Part shown: positions 25,685 to 34,080 of the stretch, one piece after another
How the letters are laid out: every line of letters begins with the position of its first letter
Position numbering within the stretch: position 1 is the stretch's first letter
From: an uncultured Bacteroides sp.
GTDB taxonomy: Bacteria > Bacteroidota > Bacteroidia > Bacteroidales > Bacteroidaceae
DNA: 52,822 nucleotides
Assembly: GCA_958477465.1 (NCBI GenBank)
Contig: CAUEFX010000024.1
Span: 1-52,822 of the forward strand
Direction of reading: 5' to 3'
Notes under the pieces: model-generated
The model's database searches: none
What the model saw: only the letters and a program-made list of their open reading frames with translations
Told to the model about the DNA's origin: nothing
Translations under genes and position numbers: made by a program

Positions 25685-26833
25685 TCACCTGGCATCCAGA
25701 TAATTAGTCAACGGATTCGCATACATCAGCAGCATCTTTTCACGCAGGAACGGAATATCCTTATTCGGGATATCTATTTTGTCCAACTGCTGCTCTATGT
25801 AGTTCTCGAAATGAGCTTTCTCTTCCGGAGTATAGTAGCCGGTGAACTCACCGGTCCCCGTCCACAAATCATGAGCGATGTAATTGCCCGGATACAAACG
25901 GTAACTGCTATGAATACGCTTGTCTATCAACGAAGCGATGTGCGCAAACAGTTCCGTCTTCGGCAGGTTACGGTCCATCTTTTCAAGCGCATCATTTATG
26001 CAGGGGGCAGCCTGGAAATGTACTTTTCCCTTATACCCGAACAGCCCTGTTTCCATATTACGCAAATCATCCTGCGTTGTTTTCTTATAGCCCTCTATGT
26101 CCCGCTTCAGCTGAAACTCCTGTGCTTTCAGAAAATCACAAGGGTCGTATTCATACGAAATCGCCATCGGAGCGATGTTTATCTCCATCAGACGGTCTAT
26201 AAGATCTCCTTCACCACCCATGGCCAGCATCTTGAGCACACTCTCCTGCGTACGGTCATTGGAGTCTTTGGCACGTCCCTCACGCTGTGCGATCCAGATA
26301 GATTGATGCTTCTCCATGACCGTGTAATGGATGTATCGAGACATGCGGGCAGAAGATTCCAACATCTGGCGCATGGTCAGCGCACGCTGCACGATAAAAG
26401 ACTTATTGACCCGTACAAACTTCTTAATCCACGGGTAAATCAACAGATTGTCTCCAATCGCAATCTCTACCGTATCCATGCCCTGATCCACAAGCAAAAC
26501 CGACAGGAAGCCCGAATCAAGAATGATATCCCGATGATTGGTTATATACACATAAGCCTTCTTTTTGTCCGGCAGTGCCGTGTGGTCGAGCGTCAGCCCG
26601 TTTGCATGCCTTTCGGCCAGTTTCCAAAGGATGTCATAACAGAAAGCCTTCTGGAAATCCAGTTTTGTCCGGCAAGCACGCATTTTCTGGGCCAGGATTT
26701 CAAAAGGCACATTCGGAACCACAGAACAAGCGGCTTTCTGAAAGGCCGGATCAGCAATCAGTTCCTCGAATATTCGAGGAAGTTCTTCGTCATTATAAGG
26801 ACGGATTTCATCAAACTCTGTTGTATTCATCAT
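25685..26833 (-). CDS. PlsC/PlsB-like acyltransferase
   Basis: This 382-residue protein contains an acyltransferase core with the histidine motif YITNHRDIILD (about 97-107) and a later QREGRAKDS segment that resembles the second conserved block (E-G-R). It is probably cytoplasmic-face membrane associated, acting on glycerol-phosphate lipids or a related acceptor. Between His and the second Asp there are five residues, not the usual four. Start may be 26833 or 26830. It lies 6 bp after ddl, in the same operon. Confidence 0.78.
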   Translation of the reverse strand: MMNTTEFDEIRPYNDEELPRIFEELIADPAFQKAACSVVPNVPFEILAQKMRACRTKLDFQKAFCYDILWKLAERHANGLTLDHTALPDKKKAYVYITNHRDIILDSGFLSVLLVDQGMDTVEIAIGDNLLIYPWIKKFVRVNKSFIVQRALTMRQMLESSARMSRYIHYTVMEKHQSIWIAQREGRAKDSNDRTQESVLKMLAMGGEGDLIDRLMEINIAPMAISYEYDPCDFLKAQEFQLKRDIEGYKKTTQDDLRNMETGLFGYKGKVHFQAAPCINDALEKMDRNLPKTELFAHIASLIDKRIHSSYRLYPGNYIAHDLWTGTGEFTGYYTPEEKAHFENYIEQQLDKIDIPNKDIPFLREKMLLMYANPLTNYLDAR

Positions 26834-26839
26834 AACGCG

Positions 26840-27817
26840 TCACTGGAATTTATTCTCTATTATATCAGTCATTACCTCCTTTATATCCAAGCCGGCAGCA
26901 CGTACCTGCTGCGGAATAAAGCTGGTAGCCGTCATTCCGGGAGTCGTATTTACTTCAAGCAGGTTTATCTTGTCTCCGGCTGTAATGATGTAATCGATAC
27001 GGATAATGCCCGAACACCCCAAGATGTCATAAATGGCAGAGGTCAATGTCTGTACACGGCGTGTCAGTTCATCGGAAATACGGGCCGGAGTGATCTCGTC
27101 CACCTGTCCGTTGTATTTGGCATCGTAATCGAAAAATTCATTGCCGGTCACCACCTCTGTTATAGGAAACACCACTGATTTCTGTTTTGTTTTGTAGCAG
27201 CCGCAAGTTATTTCAGTACCATCCATGAATGCTTCGACCAGCACCTCCTGCGCTTCTCCGAATGCTTTCCGAATGGCAGGCTGTATCTGTTCACGGGTTT
27301 TCACTTTCGTCACTCCGAAGCTGGACCCTCCCAGGCTCGGCTTGATGAAGCAAGGCAGACCGATTTTCTCGATCACGTCTTCATCCGAAACAGTCTGCCC
27401 CTGACGCAGCAGCAGTGAATCGGAAATCCGGATGCCGAAAGCCTTAAGGTAGTGGTTGCAGGCAAACTTATTATAAGTCATGGCAGCCGCCAGCACCCCG
27501 CAACAGGAATAAGGGATGCGCATCATATCGAAATAGCCCTGAAGGCGTCCATCTTCGCCCGGGGTGCCGTGAATGGTGATATAGGCAAAATCGAACTTCA
27601 CCTTCTCCGTCCCTTTCAGGAAGCTGAAATCATTACGGTCTACCGGTGCCTTGCCTCCGTCAGGTAGTTGCACTTCCCAACGAAGTCCTTCCATTTCGAC
27701 GATATACAGATCATACTTCTCCTTGTCTATAAAAGAGTATATCCCCTGTGCACTACGCAGGGATACATGAAATTCGGAGGTATCACCTCCTGCCACGATA
27801 GCAATTGTGCGTTTCAT
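26840..27817 (-). CDS. ddl: D-alanine--D-alanine ligase
   Basis: This ATP-grasp enzyme makes the D-Ala-D-Ala dipeptide of peptidoglycan precursors. The 325-residue protein has the N-terminal IVAGGDTSEFHVSLRSA, ATP-site PCFIKPSLGGSSFGVTKV, GTEITCG, and the C-terminal IIRIDYI and LLEVNTTPGMTATSFIPQQ. Its ATG overlaps the rluD-family stop as ATGA (27814-27817), indicating translational coupling. Confidence 0.96.
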   Translation of the reverse strand: MKRTIAIVAGGDTSEFHVSLRSAQGIYSFIDKEKYDLYIVEMEGLRWEVQLPDGGKAPVDRNDFSFLKGTEKVKFDFAYITIHGTPGEDGRLQGYFDMMRIPYSCCGVLAAAMTYNKFACNHYLKAFGIRISDSLLLRQGQTVSDEDVIEKIGLPCFIKPSLGGSSFGVTKVKTREQIQPAIRKAFGEAQEVLVEAFMDGTEITCGCYKTKQKSVVFPITEVVTGNEFFDYDAKYNGQVDEITPARISDELTRRVQTLTSAIYDILGCSGIIRIDYIITAGDKINLLEVNTTPGMTATSFIPQQVRAAGLDIKEVMTDIIENKFQ

Positions 27818-28890
27818 TCTATTTCTCTGTTACTTATATAGCTTCTCCACTTCTCTATCAGCCGGCTCATATCATCGGGCATTTCCGAGGTGAAATACAT
27901 CTCCTCTCCCGTAACGGGATGCACAAACCCCAATGTCATGGCATGCAAGGCCTGTCGTGGGCAAGTGTCAAAGCAGTTGTTTACAAATTGTTTGTATTTA
28001 CTAAAATGAGTCCCTTTCAGAATCTCATGCCCGCCATAGCGTTCGTCATTGAACAAGACATGACCGATGTGCTTCATGTGGACTCTGATCTGATGCGTCC
28101 GCCCTGTTTCCAGGATACACTCCACTAATGTCACATACCCCAAACGTTCGAGTACACGGTAGTGTGTCACGGCATGTTTGCCCACGGTCGGGTCGGACAT
28201 TACCGCCATCTGCATCCGGTCCTTCGGATTCCGGGCGATGTTACCGACGATCGTCCCTTCGTCCTGCTCCACGTTTCCCCATACCAATGCGCGATAACGC
28301 CGTTTGGTCGTTTTATTAAAAAACTGAATACCAAGATTCGTTTTCGCATCCGGTGTCTTTGCTATGACCAGTAGTCCGGAGGTATCCTTGTCGATACGGT
28401 GTACCAGCCCTACGTGGGGATCGTTGGCGTCATAGTCGGGATTGTCCTTCATGTGCCATGCCAGTGCATTGACCAATGTACCGTGGTAATTCCCATGCCC
28501 GGGGTGTACCACCAGTCCGGGCGGCTTGTTCACCACCATCACATACTTATCTTCATATACGATGTCGAGAGGAATGTCTTCCGGAATAATTTCATTCTCA
28601 TAACGCGGACGGTCCATCATCACCGTAATCACATCCAGCGGCTTTACCTTATAGCTGCTCTTCACCGGCTTCCCGTTGGCCATTACAAAACCATTTTCGG
28701 CCGCTTTCTGGATGCGGTTGCGCGAGGCATTGACAATGCGTTCGAACAAATACTTGTCGACTCTCATCATCGCCTGCCCTTTGTCCACAACCACCCGGAA
28801 GTGTTCGTACAACTGGGCTTCCGCTTCCTCTCCGACGGGTTCTATGTCATCAATATCATTCTCTATATCGTCCGGCAATTCCTCTATCAT
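27814..28890 (-). CDS. rluD: RluA/RluD-family 23S rRNA pseudouridine synthase
   Basis: This enzyme converts specific rRNA uridines to pseudouridine. The 358-residue protein has an acidic N-terminal tail, an S4 RNA-binding domain (about 40-95, MRVDKYLFERIVNASRNRIQ), and the catalytic domain with HRIDKDTSGLLV (Asp about 167), RYRALVWG and ETGRTHQIRVHM. The RluD assignment rests on the S4 domain and this context; RluA-family siblings cannot be excluded. It is coupled to ddl and follows the PASTA gene by 34 bp. Confidence 0.92.
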   Translation of the reverse strand: MIEELPDDIENDIDDIEPVGEEAEAQLYEHFRVVVDKGQAMMRVDKYLFERIVNASRNRIQKAAENGFVMANGKPVKSSYKVKPLDVITVMMDRPRYENEIIPEDIPLDIVYEDKYVMVVNKPPGLVVHPGHGNYHGTLVNALAWHMKDNPDYDANDPHVGLVHRIDKDTSGLLVIAKTPDAKTNLGIQFFNKTTKRRYRALVWGNVEQDEGTIVGNIARNPKDRMQMAVMSDPTVGKHAVTHYRVLERLGYVTLVECILETGRTHQIRVHMKHIGHVLFNDERYGGHEILKGTHFSKYKQFVNNCFDTCPRQALHAMTLGFVHPVTGEEMYFTSEMPDDMSRLIEKWRSYISNREIE

Positions 28891-28924
28891 ACAAATTCCT
28901 TTCTAAATATTGACTGGTGTCCGT

Positions 28925-29563
28925 TTAAAACCACGAATCGTCAACCGATGATTCCTGACTGTCCATTATGCTGTCTGCATTCAGAATGGAATCATTGTCC
29001 GCAGGCAATTCTTCTCCATCTCCCACCAGCAGCGTCAAAGTGGCTCCTACAGGTACTTTATCGCCCATTTCCAATTGACGTCCCATATACTTCACTCCAT
29101 ACACCCAGTCCTTTTCTCCGGGAATCATTTCATTCTCGGACAGCTTGAATCCTGCAGCCAATATTTTAGCCTGTGCCTGGCGCATCGAACTGTTGTCCGC
29201 CACATCCGGTACAGGACGCAAAGGAATATTCAGTGTATTGATCGTCAAATAAATGATTCTTCCTTCTTTCACCTTTTCCCCCACAGGCGGGTTCACCTCC
29301 AAAACACTTCCGGCCGGTTTGTTTTTCACATAGTTGGAGTCCGACACAACACAAACCAGTCCATGGTTACGGAAAAGCATTTCCGCTTCATTGATTGTCA
29401 TGCCTTTGACGTTCGGCACTACAACGGCCTCACCGTGATGCGTATAACTGTCCAGCCATTTCAACACTCCGAAAAACAACAGGCAAACCACTGCCGCCAT
29501 TGCTATCAGATTTAACCAAAAGTATTTATTGGCCTTGAATGAAAAAAATTCCTTTATCGTCAT
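28925..29563 (-). CDS. PASTA-domain membrane protein
   Basis: This is a 212-residue protein with a short cytoplasmic N-terminus, one transmembrane helix (about 17-36) and two periplasmic PASTA domains: VVVPNVKGMTINEAEMLFRNHGL... and the next starting RPVPDVADNSSMRQAQAKILAAGF. The tail is acidic. PASTA domains bind peptidoglycan fragments or beta-lactams, usually on Ser/Thr kinases or PBPs, but here no kinase or transpeptidase domain is attached. It heads an operon with rluD and ddl, which supports a cell-wall role. Confidence 0.9.
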   Translation of the reverse strand: MTIKEFFSFKANKYFWLNLIAMAAVVCLLFFGVLKWLDSYTHHGEAVVVPNVKGMTINEAEMLFRNHGLVCVVSDSNYVKNKPAGSVLEVNPPVGEKVKEGRIIYLTINTLNIPLRPVPDVADNSSMRQAQAKILAAGFKLSENEMIPGEKDWVYGVKYMGRQLEMGDKVPVGATLTLLVGDGEELPADNDSILNADSIMDSQESSVDDSWF

Positions 29564-29586
29564 AAATCTTAGCTGTTAATCCGCGT

Positions 29587-29594
29587 CAAAGATA
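29587..29594 (-). promoter_or_regulatory. -7 box for the PASTA-rluD-ddl operon
   Basis: TATCTTTG on the minus strand lies 23 bp before the PASTA start. No convincing -33 TTG was found. Confidence 0.5.
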
Positions 29595-30281
29595 CAATTT
29601 TAACTACACAGTAGCATAGAGTTTACAGAGTTTTTATTTTCAGGAAACGAAGCGTAGGTAAAGAGAAAAGGCAGCCTGTATATCAAAATGACAAAATGAC
29701 AATCCTAAGCCCTCTACAATCCGTTTAAACCGAGAGAAATTCAACAGATGCATTAAAACCGCCGCTACGGCCAGAATCGTCTTATCGAATTGTCAGAGTT
29801 ATGAACCACAAAACATAATTCGTTTTATTTTTCACAGTGTTCACCGTACATTTTATTCCCAACCATTCCATATTCCGAGCTTTTTTCTATTTGACTTCGG
29901 TCTGAATTTCAACTGCATCCAGCATAAAATGGCGGCTTTTTATGAGAAATGAACATTTCCCGTAGAGACTCTTTTGGTTTCTCGTAGAGGAACGAGTCGT
30001 TCCTCTACGAGAAACTGAAGTTATCTCCCGGAGAAAAATGGATTTATGAACCGACCAAAAACCACATATTTATTCAAAATAGCCCAATATTATGCAATAC
30101 AAATGCATACAATTGCACAAAATTATGCATTTTTCATGCTATTAACGGCTATTAGCCTCAAGTATGCGTTACAGAAAAAGGCGATATTCAAGCAAAAGGA
30201 TTATTTTTAGCCGAATTCAGCAGCATACTGATTTTTCCCATCTGTAATAACGGCAAACCTATATCCAGTTCGCATACCCAC
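29595..30281. other. Gene-free intergenic region
   Basis: About 690 bp between the PASTA promoter and the rpmH terminator. I see no ORF, tRNA or known RNA. It contains a perfect 18-bp-arm palindrome (29978-30014) and small dyads such as GAAATGAACATTTC and GGCTATTAGCC. It may hold a small RNA or a dispersed repeat. Confidence 0.5.
29978..30014. repeat. 37-bp perfect palindrome (18-bp arms, 1-base centre)
   Basis: The arms 29978-29995 and 29997-30014 are exact reverse complements around a single G. It contains CTCGTAGAGGAACGA. A related half (CCCGTAGAG) lies about 20 bp to the left. There is no adjacent T-run on either side, so it does not look like a classic terminator. Confidence 0.85.
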
Positions 30282-30316
30282 AAAAAAAGAAGCAAAGATG
30301 GATATCTTTACTTCTT
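30282..30316 (-). terminator. Rho-independent terminator of rpmH
   Basis: A 13-bp stem with one wobble (30287-30299 with 30304-30316) and a 4-base loop is followed on the minus strand by seven T. Confidence 0.8.
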
Positions 30317-30351
30317 CAATTTCATTTTTTACTACGCTACAGAGGAATTCT

Positions 30352-30513
30352 TTATGCTTTCACTCCGTTGTATTCGTCAGAAACAGTCAACTTCTTACGA
30401 CCTTTAGCACGACGTGCAGCCAATACTCTGCGACCGTTAGCAGTTGCCATTCTCTCACGGAAACCGTGTTTGTTCTTTCTCTTTCTGTTAGAGGGTTGAA
30501 ATGTTCTTTTCAT
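30352..30513 (-). CDS. rpmH: 50S ribosomal protein L34
   Basis: This is a 53-residue basic ribosomal protein beginning MKRTFQPSNRKRKNKHGF and containing RMATANGRRVLAARRAKGRKKL, the L34 signature. The C-terminus is slightly longer than in E. coli (SDEYNGVKA). The gene is too short for a generous ORF cutoff. It has its own near-consensus promoter and terminator, so it appears monocistronic, divergent from efp. The rnpA gene, a common neighbour elsewhere, is not next to it here. Confidence 0.97.
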   Translation of the reverse strand: MKRTFQPSNRKRKNKHGFRERMATANGRRVLAARRAKGRKKLTVSDEYNGVKA

Positions 30514-30558
30514 TACTGTATCTTGTTTTTATTGTTATTATTCTACGTAATCGGGCTG

Positions 30559-30589
30559 CAAAAATAGACACTTTTTTTAAATAAACCAA
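30559..30589 (-). promoter_or_regulatory. rpmH promoter
   Basis: On the minus strand, TTG (30587-30589), 20 bases, then TATTTTTG (30559-30566): a near-perfect Bacteroides housekeeping promoter. Confidence 0.8.
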
Positions 30590-30617
30590 GAGATAACTCA
30601 TTTTTAGTCAAAAGTTT

Positions 30618-30648
30618 TTGTGTTTTTTACCGATTTAGATTACTTTTG
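30618..30648 (+). promoter_or_regulatory. efp promoter
   Basis: TTG (30618-30620), 20 bases, then TACTTTTG (30641-30648), giving a leader of about 50 nt before efp. It is divergent from the rpmH promoter, with only 28 bp between the two -33 elements. Confidence 0.8.
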
Positions 30649-30705
30649 CACCCGGAAAGTTCACTAAAAAACTCAATAACATTAAAATAATAAAAGATAT
30701 CAAGT

Positions 30706-31272
30706 ATGATTAACGCTCAAGACATCAAGAACGGAACCTGTATCCGTATGGACGGAAAGCTGTATTTCTGTATCGAATTTCTTCATGTAAAGCCGGGTAA
30801 AGGCAACACATTCATGCGCACCAAGCTGAAAGACGTAGTAAGCGGTTATGTTCTTGAACGCCGTTTCAATATCGGTGAAAAACTGGAAGACGTACGTGTA
30901 GAACGTCGCCCTTACCAATTCTTATATAAAGAAGGTGATGATTATATCTTCATGAATCAGGAAACTTTCGACCAGCACCCGATCCCCCACGACCTGATCA
31001 ACGGAGTAGACTTCCTTCTTGAAGGAGCTGTGCTCGATGTGGTTTCCGATGCTTCTACAGAAACCGTTCTCTACGCTGACATGCCTATCAAAGTTCAGAT
31101 GAAAGTGACTTATACCGAACCGGGTATGAAAGGCGATACAGCTACGAACACTCTGAAACCCGCAACAGTAGAATCGGGTGCAACAGTTCGTGTTCCGCTG
31201 TTTATCAACGAAGGCGAAACGATCGAAATCGATACTCGTGACGGCTCTTACGTAGGACGCGTGAAAGCATAA
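30706..31272 (+). CDS. efp: Translation elongation factor P
   Basis: EF-P relieves ribosome stalling at polyproline stretches. The 188-residue protein has the three-domain layout: KOW-like N-terminal domain with the tip loop PGKGNTFMRTK (Lys about 32, the position modified in many bacteria), a central OB domain, and the C-terminal OB domain with the family signature ATVESGATVRVPLFINEGETIEIDTRDGSYVGR. Modification genes (epmAB, earP) are not in the window. A strong terminator follows. Confidence 0.97.
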   Translation: MINAQDIKNGTCIRMDGKLYFCIEFLHVKPGKGNTFMRTKLKDVVSGYVLERRFNIGEKLEDVRVERRPYQFLYKEGDDYIFMNQETFDQHPIPHDLINGVDFLLEGAVLDVVSDASTETVLYADMPIKVQMKVTYTEPGMKGDTATNTLKPATVESGATVRVPLFINEGETIEIDTRDGSYVGRVKA

Positions 31273-31296
31273 CAAAAATATTTCGTTCACTTTACG

Positions 31297-31346
31297 AAAC
31301 GGTAAACCGATTGTGACAAGTTCGCAATTTGTTTACCGTTTTTTTT
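31297..31346 (+). terminator. Rho-independent terminator of efp
   Basis: An 11-bp stem (AAACGGTAAAC at 31297-31307 with 31331-31341) runs into a run of T ending at 31346. Confidence 0.85.
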
Positions 31347-31367
31347 ATTTATTCCTTGTATAATCCG

Positions 31368-31375
31368 TATATTTG
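31368..31375 (+). promoter_or_regulatory. -7 box for the alkaline phosphatase gene
   Basis: TATATTTG lies 30 bp before the ATG at 31406. It shows that the in-frame TTG at 31373 cannot be the start. No clear -33 TTG is at the right distance. Confidence 0.55.
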
Positions 31376-31405
31376 CCTGTCAAAATCAAAAAAACATCTA
31401 ATATA

Positions 31406-32803
31406 ATGAAGAGATTAATGTATGTATTATGCTTTGTACTGATATCCGTTGTAGCTCACGGACAGGCAAAGTATATTTTCTATTTCATCGGTGATGGAAT
31501 GGGAGTAAACCAAGTGAATGGCACAGAGATGTACCGCGCCGAATTACAAAACGGACGTATAGGAGTAGAACCGTTACTTTTCACACAGTTCCCTGTAAGT
31601 TCAATGGCAAGCACTTTCTCAGCCACCAATTCAGTAACAGACTCATCGGCAGCCGGCACCGCTCTCTCCACAGGGACAAAGACTTACAATGGAGCCATCG
31701 GTGTGAACCCCCAAAAAGAACCGGTACAAACCGTTGCCGAAAAAGCTAAAAAAGCCGGGAAAAAAGTAGGTATTGCCACCAGCGTAAGCGTAGACCATGC
31801 CACTCCCGCTGCATTTTATGCACACCAGCCCGACCGTAACATGAATTACGAAATCGCAACCGACCTTCCAAAAGCCAATTTTGACTTCTATGCCGGATCC
31901 GGATTCTTAAAACCTACTACCACAGCAGATGGAAAAGAGGCACCGAGTATCTTCCCGATGTTCGAAGAAAACGGTTATACGCTGGCTCGCGGCTATAACG
32001 ATTTTAAGGCCAAAGCCCCACAAGCTAAAAAGATGATTCTCATACAGGAAGAGGGTAGCAATAACTCCAGTCTGCCATACGCCATCGACCGCAAAGAAAG
32101 CGATTTGACTTTGGCACAGATCACCGAGAGCGCCATCAACTTTCTGACCAAAGAAAAAAATAAAGGCTTCTTCCTGATGGTGGAAGGCGGTAAGATAGAC
32201 TGGGCCTGCCACTCGAACGATGTCGCTACCGTATTCAACGAGGTAGTGGATATGGACGAAGCCATAAAAGTAGCTTATGAATTTTACAAAAAACACCCCA
32301 AAGAGACACTGATCGTTGTCACTGCCGACCACGAAACCGGCGGCCTGGCATTGGGAACCGGTAGATATGCACTGAATCTGAAAGTTATTCAGTATCAGAA
32401 AAACTCCGTAGATGTCCTTTCTGCCCGGATCAGCGAACTGAGAAAATCCAAAGGAAACAAGGTATCTTGGGAAGAGATGAAATCATTCTTGTCAGACAAC
32501 ATGGGATTCTGGAAAGAGATTCCTATCTCTTGGGAGCAGGAAAAGAAGCTGCACGATGAGTATGAGAGATCGTTCGTTAAAGACAAAGTGGTTTTCGAAA
32601 AGAGTCTGTATTCTAAGAGTGAGCCGATGGCCGCACGTGCCAAAGAAGTTCTAAATGAAATCGCTATGGTAGGCTGGGCAAGCGGAAGCCATTCAGCCGG
32701 ATATGTTCCGGTCTTCGCCATCGGTGCAGGTTCACAGCTTTTCTCCGGAAAGATGGACAACATCGAAATCCCGCAACGAATTGCCAAAGCCGGAAAATAT
32801 TAA
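31406..32803 (+). CDS. Alkaline phosphatase, PhoA-like, exported
   Basis: This is a 465-residue periplasmic phosphomonoesterase with a signal peptide (after VAHGQ) and alkaline-phosphatase-superfamily motifs: metal-binding FIGDGMG (about 28-34), TDSSAAGTALSTG with the nucleophile Ser about 80, SVDHATPAAFYAHQ, VEGGKIDWACHSND, TADHETGG and a late SHSAGYVPVFAIG. The gene is monocistronic between the efp terminator and a bidirectional terminator. No pho-type box was identified, so phosphate control is untested. Confidence 0.93.
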   Translation: MKRLMYVLCFVLISVVAHGQAKYIFYFIGDGMGVNQVNGTEMYRAELQNGRIGVEPLLFTQFPVSSMASTFSATNSVTDSSAAGTALSTGTKTYNGAIGVNPQKEPVQTVAEKAKKAGKKVGIATSVSVDHATPAAFYAHQPDRNMNYEIATDLPKANFDFYAGSGFLKPTTTADGKEAPSIFPMFEENGYTLARGYNDFKAKAPQAKKMILIQEEGSNNSSLPYAIDRKESDLTLAQITESAINFLTKEKNKGFFLMVEGGKIDWACHSNDVATVFNEVVDMDEAIKVAYEFYKKHPKETLIVVTADHETGGLALGTGRYALNLKVIQYQKNSVDVLSARISELRKSKGNKVSWEEMKSFLSDNMGFWKEIPISWEQEKKLHDEYERSFVKDKVVFEKSLYSKSEPMAARAKEVLNEIAMVGWASGSHSAGYVPVFAIGAGSQLFSGKMDNIEIPQRIAKAGKY

Positions 32804-32828
32804 GAGATTAAATTTCCTCTTAAAAACT

Positions 32829-32869
32829 AAAATAAAAGTCCTTTCGCTTGTGCGAAGGACTTTTATTTT
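32829..32869. terminator. Bidirectional terminator between the phosphatase gene and lpxH
   Basis: A long stem (32829-32847 with 32852-32869, one bulged base) has an A-run on the left and a T-run on the right, so it can serve both convergent genes. Confidence 0.88.
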
Positions 32870-32941
32870 TATGTATCGTTCCTGCATAACCATTCACCGG
32901 CTTCTTACCCGATGAACAGAAAAGGAGTACAACACAGCCTG

Positions 32942-33706
32942 CTACAACTTCGTCTCTCCCTCTATGTAATTCTCCAGGAATAAATTCTCACCGTCGAACA
33001 CGGCATACGAGAAGTAATTGATCCAATCTCCCAGAATCAGTATCCGTGCAGTTGCACTCAGCATCAAGTCAAGTTCGATATGGCGATGTCCATAAATAAA
33101 GAAGTTTATATTCGGATGGCTTTTCAAATACTCTTTGGTATAAAGCACCAGATACTCTTTATCTTCACCCATATAATCAGGCTCCTTCCCGTCTTCACGC
33201 TTCATGCGACTATGCTTTGCCCACGTCAGTCCCAAATCGATGCTCCACCGGGGGTGAATCATCGAGAACAAGGTCTGCAACGTTTTACTATGAAACATCG
33301 CACGCAGAAACTTGAATTTCTTGTCCGGATCTCCCAGACCGTCACCGTGTGCCAAATAAAATTCCCTACCGTAAATCTCGGTAGTAAGAGGTTTGCGATG
33401 AATGATTACGCCACACTCCTTCGACAGGTAATCTCCACACCAGATATCATGGTTGCCGATAAAGAAATGCACTTCCACTCCCATATCCGTCAGCTCGGAG
33501 AGTTTTCCCAGAAAGCGGGTATATCCTTTAGGGACCACCAGTTTAAACTCATACCAGAAGTCGAACATATCCCCCAGCAAATAGACAGCCCCGGCTTTAT
33601 GTTTGATACTATCCAGAAAATTCACCAACCGCCGTTCCTGTGTACGGCCATGTTCGATAGCACGGGAGCCCAAATGAGCATCGGAAAGGAAATAGATATT
33701 TTTCAT
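32942..33706 (-). CDS. lpxH: UDP-2,3-diacylglucosamine diphosphatase (LpxH family)
   Basis: This enzyme hydrolyses UDP-2,3-diacylglucosamine to lipid X in lipid A synthesis at the inner membrane. The 254-residue calcineurin-like phosphoesterase has all metal motifs: LSDAHLGS, LLGDMFDFWYEF, FIGNHD, LAHGDGLG and YGHRHIE. The start may be 33706 or 33712, two residues apart in frame. It lies about 27 bp after the SufT-like gene on the same strand, so they are likely cotranscribed. Confidence 0.9.
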   Translation of the reverse strand: MKNIYFLSDAHLGSRAIEHGRTQERRLVNFLDSIKHKAGAVYLLGDMFDFWYEFKLVVPKGYTRFLGKLSELTDMGVEVHFFIGNHDIWCGDYLSKECGVIIHRKPLTTEIYGREFYLAHGDGLGDPDKKFKFLRAMFHSKTLQTLFSMIHPRWSIDLGLTWAKHSRMKREDGKEPDYMGEDKEYLVLYTKEYLKSHPNINFFIYGHRHIELDLMLSATARILILGDWINYFSYAVFDGENLFLENYIEGETKL

Positions 33707-33733
33707 AATCATTTATTTGATGACTTTCAACTC

Positions 33734-34045
33734 TTACAAGAATCCCAATTCGAGCTTGGCTTCCTCGCTCATCATGTCCTTGTCCCATTCCGGTTCGAAA
33801 ACCAGATTGATGGTAGCCGACGGCACTCCGTCTATGGATTCTATCTTCTGCCGGACATCCTCCATAATAAAATCGGCAGCCGGACAGTTTGGTGCTGTCA
33901 GTGTCATATCGATAGACACCTCTCCGTTATCAGCAACTTCAATTTTATAAATAAGCCCCAAATCGTATATATTAACCGGTATCTCCGGATCGAATACGGT
34001 TTTAAGCATATCTACAATCTTTTCTTCTATTTCAAACTTTGTCAT
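33734..34045 (-). CDS. MIP18/SufT-like (DUF59) iron-sulfur assembly factor
   Basis: This is a 103-residue protein with the DUF59 pattern DPEIPVNIYDLGLIY near the N-terminus and TLTAPNCPAADFI with the conserved cysteine. The family helps mature iron-sulfur proteins (SufT, PaaD, MIP18). No suf genes are adjacent. It has its own -7 box at 34073-34080 and precedes lpxH. Confidence 0.9.
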   Translation of the reverse strand: MTKFEIEEKIVDMLKTVFDPEIPVNIYDLGLIYKIEVADNGEVSIDMTLTAPNCPAADFIMEDVRQKIESIDGVPSATINLVFEPEWDKDMMSEEAKLELGFL

Positions 34046-34072
34046 AATCGTGAACGCTATTGATTAGATAGA

Positions 34073-34080
34073 CAAAAATA
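34073..34080 (-). promoter_or_regulatory. -7 box for the DUF59-lpxH operon
   Basis: TATTTTTG on the minus strand, 27 bp before the DUF59 start. Confidence 0.5.

Noticed and set aside
25643..27178. 511-residue plus-strand frame opposite the acyltransferase and ddl genes
   Set aside because: Spans two clearly real minus-strand genes and has no recognisable domain; antisense artefact.
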